DNA of 18,431 nt from positions 1 to 18,431 of the forward strand of contig CAVCTM010000034.1 in assembly GCA_963605115.1 (NCBI GenBank). Reading direction: 5' to 3'. Shown here one piece after another: positions 15,246 to 18,431 of the stretch; position 1 is the first letter of the stretch; every line of letters begins with the position of its first letter. The notes beneath the pieces were generated by a model. The model was not told where the DNA came from. It saw only the letters and a program-made list of their open reading frames with translations, and did not search any database. A program made the translations under genes and the position numbers. This DNA comes from SVKR01 sp963605115. Its GTDB lineage: Bacteria; Bacillota; Clostridia; Oscillospirales; Oscillospiraceae.

Positions 15246-15941
15246 CTATGAGATGTATATCCATCTGCTGATAGATTCATTTAAATTGTCTAAATCCTTT
15301 TTAAGTTCAGGATCGGATATTGGGTTTTGTATTTCATTGCATAAAAATTGGTTTATTGCTTTCGCATAATCTATATAGTTGTTAATCCTGTAAGAATCAA
15401 TAAGTTCAGAGTCCTGGGATGAAATATACCAATCATGATGACTATCTATCTCGTTAAACAAATCTACTGATTTTGTTAAATGATGAATTATCTCATATAA
15501 ATAAAAATTCTTTATATGTTCCTTCTCCGCCGCCTGATATCTTTGCATGTATTCTTCGCAGATTAGCAGTGCGTCGCAGGCAATATTATCAAAACCATCT
15601 ATTATTGCTTGTTTTGCAGCATCTATTAGGTATTCTTCTCTACCAGATTCTTTTCGGCGGGTGCTAATCCAGTTTGCTACTTTATTCGATACTTTTGATA
15701 CGAGGACAAATAAGACAATCAAAGCAAAAACTGCAAATAACTTAAACCAAACTCCTTTGCCGCTAAGCAAATCGCTAAAGAGCACTACTACTGACATATC
15801 GACCAAACTTGCAATAAAATACCCAAGCAACTCATTACTACTGTTTTGAATATTTCTGTCAATCCGTGTCAAATCCCTGTTAAGATAGTATCTAAGAAGT
15901 TCAAGGTTCTTATGACTATTTGGATCGAAGTCACCATTCAT
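15246..15941 (-). CDS. Unknown two-helix membrane protein (cargo gene)
   Basis: I do not recognise a named family. It is 231 residues long. An N-terminal amphipathic part (10-35) precedes two hydrophobic helices (about 38-57 and 65-84). The remaining 145 residues look helical, soluble and acidic (SGREEYLIDAAKQAI, ICEEYMQRYQAAEKEH, EIIHHLTKSVDLFNEI). This helix, two membrane spans, then helices layout resembles SLATT-type effectors of bacterial conflict systems, but that is only a layout likeness. It starts 3 bases after the upstream gene's stop, so the two are coupled. It is much more AT-rich than the flanking chromosome and probably horizontally acquired. A real gene is likely because of the clean coupling and long frame in AT-rich DNA. 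Confidence 0.75.
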   Translation of the reverse strand: MNGDFDPNSHKNLELLRYYLNRDLTRIDRNIQNSSNELLGYFIASLVDMSVVVLFSDLLSGKGVWFKLFAVFALIVLFVLVSKVSNKVANWISTRRKESGREEYLIDAAKQAIIDGFDNIACDALLICEEYMQRYQAAEKEHIKNFYLYEIIHHLTKSVDLFNEIDSHHDWYISSQDSELIDSYRINNYIDYAKAINQFLCNEIQNPISDPELKKDLDNLNESISRWIYIS

Positions 15942-15944
15942 GCT

Positions 15945-16481
15945 TTACTCACCAACCTTTGTAGTTATTCCTCTTAGCTCATCGGCCACGTTTTTAACCT
16001 TTTCGCGTTTTCCCTTCTTTGCAGCTTCTTTTATTGCTTCAAACTGCTTTTCGATTAGGATTTCACGGTACATTTCGCTTTCCTGCTGAGATAGATAATT
16101 TTTTACATCGGGGTTTTGTTCTTGCCTTTTAAGCAGATCAATTATCTTTTTCAACGTTGTTGAGATATTGTATGGTGTTTTGAAGCTAAACCCATCCTTA
16201 TGCTTCATTTTTTTACGCAACACCTTAATTTGCCGTTTCGTAATGCCTAATTCGCTTGCGATAAAATCAATTCCATTATGATAATCACTTCTACCCGAGT
16301 CCTTGTTTCCGTATATTGAGCCTATCATCGCAATGGCAATTGAAAAAGAATGGTTATAATACTTTCCCTCTCCCCAGCCACAACGGAAGTAATTTGCTCC
16401 AAAAGACAAGATATCATCAAGATCAAAATGGGCCGCATCTGTTACCGCGTCGTATGCCTTCTCGGTGAAATTGTTCGCCAT
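15945..16481 (-). CDS. Unknown small protein with HTH-like segment (cargo gene)
   Basis: Not recognised as a named family. It has 178 residues. The middle (about 70-93) reads GIDFIASELGITKRQIKVLRKKM, which looks like a helix-turn-helix with a basic second helix. The N-terminal part (1-50) is mixed and aromatic (SFGANYFRCGWGEGKYYNHSF is the central stretch, roughly 26-46). The C-terminal third (130-178) is highly charged, probably coiled coil. It is first in a two-gene unit with the membrane protein and has a clear promoter. GAAGGGG lies about 11 bases before the ATG. It could be a sensor, a regulator of the pair or an antitoxin-like partner; none is proven. Confidence 0.72.
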   Translation of the reverse strand: MANNFTEKAYDAVTDAAHFDLDDILSFGANYFRCGWGEGKYYNHSFSIAIAMIGSIYGNKDSGRSDYHNGIDFIASELGITKRQIKVLRKKMKHKDGFSFKTPYNISTTLKKIIDLLKRQEQNPDVKNYLSQQESEMYREILIEKQFEAIKEAAKKGKREKVKNVADELRGITTKVGE

Positions 16482-16483
16482 AT

Positions 16484-16560
16484 ATTATAACCCCTTCGTA
16501 TATGATTATGTTGACGCACTAAGGTAAGGAATCTTTCTTGTCATAAAATTGGGTTATAAT
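16484..16560. repeat. Perfect 10-bp inverted repeat bracketing the cargo leader
   Basis: ATTATAACCC (16484-16493) and GGGTTATAAT (16551-16560) are exact inverse copies. One arm touches the -10 region, the other covers the ribosome site just before the start codon. It may be a paired operator or pair in RNA to hide the ribosome site. Confidence 0.55.
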
Positions 16561-16587
16561 TATATCAGATATTTCGGCTTTTTACAA
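16559..16587 (-). promoter_or_regulatory. SigA promoter of the cargo gene pair
   Basis: On the minus strand: -35 TTGTAA (16587-16582), a 17-base spacer and a perfect -10 TATAAT (16564-16559). It predicts a leader of about 70 bases before the ATG at 16481. Confidence 0.7.
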
Positions 16588-16643
16588 CAATTTTCGATAG
16601 AATCTTGCTCTAAAAGCATTGATAATGAGATCAAGTTTTGAGT

Positions 16644-16704
16644 GTTCTTTTCGGGAGAACGGATGTCCGCCTCACCTTATGACGGTAGCCATAAGGCGGG
16701 GCGG
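16644..16704. other. Hairpin and 38-bp imperfect dyad beyond the recombinase 3' end (att-like or terminator)
   Basis: GTTCT (16644-16648) and AGAAC (16656-16660) make a small hairpin. Next to it, 16667-16704 is an imperfect inverted repeat with 14 of 19 positions matching, including CCTTATG (16675-16681) and CATAAGG (16690-16696), centred on the dinucleotide GT at 16685-16686. There is no T-run. Size and central GT suit a serine-recombinase attachment site; a terminator-like hairpin is the alternative. The rest of 16482-16729 holds only the cargo promoter and leader. Confidence 0.4.
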
Positions 16705-16729
16705 TAAGTGTGGAGGAGGTATGAAACAA

Positions 16730-18367
16730 TCACAGGAGTTGAGTAACCTCAAGTCCTCCGATGAAGACTACCTTGATTCTATCTTTGGATTCGACGATCA
16801 CGCTCTCGAGAAGCTGCCTAACGATTTGATCATCATAGCTGATCGGGTGATTCGCCAGCGCCTCGAGGATTACGAAGATTTCATCGAGCCGGGACTTTGC
16901 GTTCTCACGCTTTTGCTTTGTATCCGCAATGCGGTCAAGCTGGATCTGCAGCTTTGCTTTTTCGTCCATGAGAGCCTTGGCTTTTTCTTCGTCGAATGCT
17001 TCCACATTATCAGCGGCGATAGCTTTGAGCATCTTTTGGAATTCCGCTTCGATCTCTGCAATTCGGATCTGAAGGTCAAGGCTGTTATCCTCGGTAGTCT
17101 CTGCGGATAATCCCATGCCGATGTGGAGCTTCAGCGTTTTCAGCACCTCCACATTTTGTTTTGCCGTTTGAAGCACGGCATTCATGATGGCTTCCTGCAG
17201 GACGCTTTCCTCAATGCTCGGAGAGTCATGACAGTATTTCTTGCCGTAGTCAAGACGGTTGATGCACCGCCATACAACCTTTTTCTTCCCATTGGCTGCC
17301 CATGTGCATCTGCGGTATGGCGTTCCGCATTCTCCGCAGATCAGAAGCTCAGTTAGCGCGTACTTGCTGGAGTAACGACCTTGCTCCGTTTTCGTTCCGA
17401 CCTGCTTTACCTTCCTCTTTCCATTTCGCCTTGCCATTTCTTCTTGCACTCTGCCGAAGGTAGCTGGGTCGATGATGGCTGGATGGTTGTTCTCGACGTA
17501 GTATTTCGGACGTTCACCGTTATTGATCATGACCTTTTTGGAGAGGCAGTCTCTGATGTAGGTCTTGTTGAGGATGGCGTCGCCTTTGTATTTCTCGTTA
17601 GTGAGGATGGATTCAATCGTTCCTCGCTGCCATTGACCGATGTCGGAAGGTGTCGGTATTTCATCGGTGTTAAGGTCATTGGCTATCGTGGCGAGACTGT
17701 CACCCGCAAGAAACCTCTCGTAGATCCTCTTGACCACAACTGCCTGTTCTGGATCAATTTCCGGCTTTCCATCCGATCCTCTGCGATACCCAAGGAATCG
17801 CTTGTATTGGAAGGGTACGTTGCCTTCTTTTGCGCTCTGTGCTTTGCCCCAGCGAACGTTGGCGCTGATGTTCTCGGATTCGCTTTGGGCGATGGAGCCG
17901 TAAATTGTGATGTAGAATTCCGATCCAGGCTGGATGCTGTGAATTCCTTGTTCCTCGAAATATACGTCCACATTGTATTCTTTCAGCATGCGAGTGTGCT
18001 TCAAGCAGTCAAGTGTGTTTCTTGCGAATCGGGCGACGGACTTGGTAATGATCATATCGACCTTGCCTTGCTTGCAGTGGCGCATGAGCCTGTTGAAGTC
18101 ATCTCGTTTCTTGATGCTCGTGCCGGTGATGCCTTTGTCGGAGTAGATGCCGACCATCGTCCATCCAGGCTCTCCGTTGATTTTGTCTGTGTAAGCTCTG
18201 CGCTGAACGTCATAGCTGTTGAGCTGATCCTCCTGCTTCGTTGAGACTCGGCAGTAGGCAGCGACACGAAGCTGTTTGCGAGCGTGTTTGACTTCTTCCT
18301 GTAAGTCTATTTTAGCTGGGATCGTATGTACCACTTTAGGTGGCGTCACTTGGGCTGTTGCTTGCAT
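16730..18367 (-). CDS. Large serine recombinase (site-specific integrase)
   Basis: A 545-residue large serine recombinase that integrates and excises mobile DNA. The resolvase catalytic domain (about 32-180) has YCRVSTKQEDQ with nucleophile Ser42, and SVARFARNT (110-118) with the conserved arginines. The recombinase domain is about 188-310. The zinc ribbon uses Cys344, Cys347, Cys368 and Cys379. A coiled coil covers about 430-500, before the C-terminal segment. All parts look intact, so it is probably functional. AAGGAG precedes the ATG, and TATAAT lies just upstream without a clear -35. GC content is between that of the chromosome and of the cargo genes. The mobile element's far end is not in the window, so its borders are not settled. 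Confidence 0.95.
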   Translation of the reverse strand: MQATAQVTPPKVVHTIPAKIDLQEEVKHARKQLRVAAYCRVSTKQEDQLNSYDVQRRAYTDKINGEPGWTMVGIYSDKGITGTSIKKRDDFNRLMRHCKQGKVDMIITKSVARFARNTLDCLKHTRMLKEYNVDVYFEEQGIHSIQPGSEFYITIYGSIAQSESENISANVRWGKAQSAKEGNVPFQYKRFLGYRRGSDGKPEIDPEQAVVVKRIYERFLAGDSLATIANDLNTDEIPTPSDIGQWQRGTIESILTNEKYKGDAILNKTYIRDCLSKKVMINNGERPKYYVENNHPAIIDPATFGRVQEEMARRNGKRKVKQVGTKTEQGRYSSKYALTELLICGECGTPYRRCTWAANGKKKVVWRCINRLDYGKKYCHDSPSIEESVLQEAIMNAVLQTAKQNVEVLKTLKLHIGMGLSAETTEDNSLDLQIRIAEIEAEFQKMLKAIAADNVEAFDEEKAKALMDEKAKLQIQLDRIADTKQKRENAKSRLDEIFVILEALANHPISYDDQIVRQLLESVIVESKDRIKVVFIGGLEVTQLL

Positions 18368-18431
18368 TGTTCGTCTGCTCCTTGTATTATAGAGTAGTAG
18401 TTATTAGAGCCCCTCTCCAAGGGCTGTGCTA

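Noticed and set aside
16619..17110. Plus-strand frame with a GGAGGAGG ribosome-like site before the ATG at 16721
   Set aside because: It runs antisense through the intact C-terminal part of the serine recombinase and has no recognisable domain; the ribosome-like site is also only a few bases from the ATG.
18368..18431. A possible upstream recombinase gene ending at the right edge
   Set aside because: Minus-strand TAG at the last three bases could be its stop codon, but no coding sequence is inside the window to support it. A 5-bp stem (AGCCC/GGGCT) is too short to call a terminator.

Overview
The window reads as chromosome of a high-GC, low-redundancy Firmicute. The base composition, strong AAGGAGG ribosome sites, TATAAT-type promoters, SLH-domain surface protein, TRAP operon and large serine recombinase together suggest a gut Oscillospiraceae-like clostridium (Oscillibacter, Flavonifractor or a relative). 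The genus is inference; nothing here fixes it.

Layout. Positions 1-2681 (minus): a HAD-IIA (NagD-like) phosphatase, a MoeA-type molybdopterin protein and PlsY, which is cut by the window edge and has its own promoter. Positions 2738-7897 (plus): a LysR-type regulator with its own promoter and terminator, then a TRAP transporter in the unusual order DctM-DctP-DctQ, followed by a uroporphyrinogen-decarboxylase-superfamily protein and a strong terminator. A perfect 14-bp palindrome overlaps the -35 of the TRAP promoter. Positions 7896-11463 (minus): two secreted beta-helix proteins, one with a glycine/proline-rich linker and three SLH domains. Positions 11650-15070 (plus): a VTC-domain (polyphosphate polymerase family) protein overlapping a DUF4956 membrane protein, then an OmpR-type response regulator and a histidine kinase. 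Positions 15246-18367 (minus): an AT-rich foreign segment with two coupled unknown genes and a large serine recombinase.

The most interesting part is 7.9-15.1 kb. The divergent intergenic region between the beta-helix genes and the VTC gene carries two head-to-head copies of an 11-bp-phased direct repeat. Each copy lies exactly 7 bp from a -10-like hexamer. This is the geometry expected for an OmpR/PhoB-family regulator, and one is encoded 1.5 kb downstream. I infer a single regulon: signal sensing (kinase/regulator), a membrane/polyphosphate-type machine (VTC + DUF4956) and two surface beta-helix proteins.

The second candidate is the low-GC cargo pair at 15246-16481. It encodes a small HTH-like protein and a two-helix membrane protein, translationally coupled, with a promoter bracketed by a perfect 10-bp inverted repeat. 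It sits next to the recombinase and could be a small conflict or defence module.
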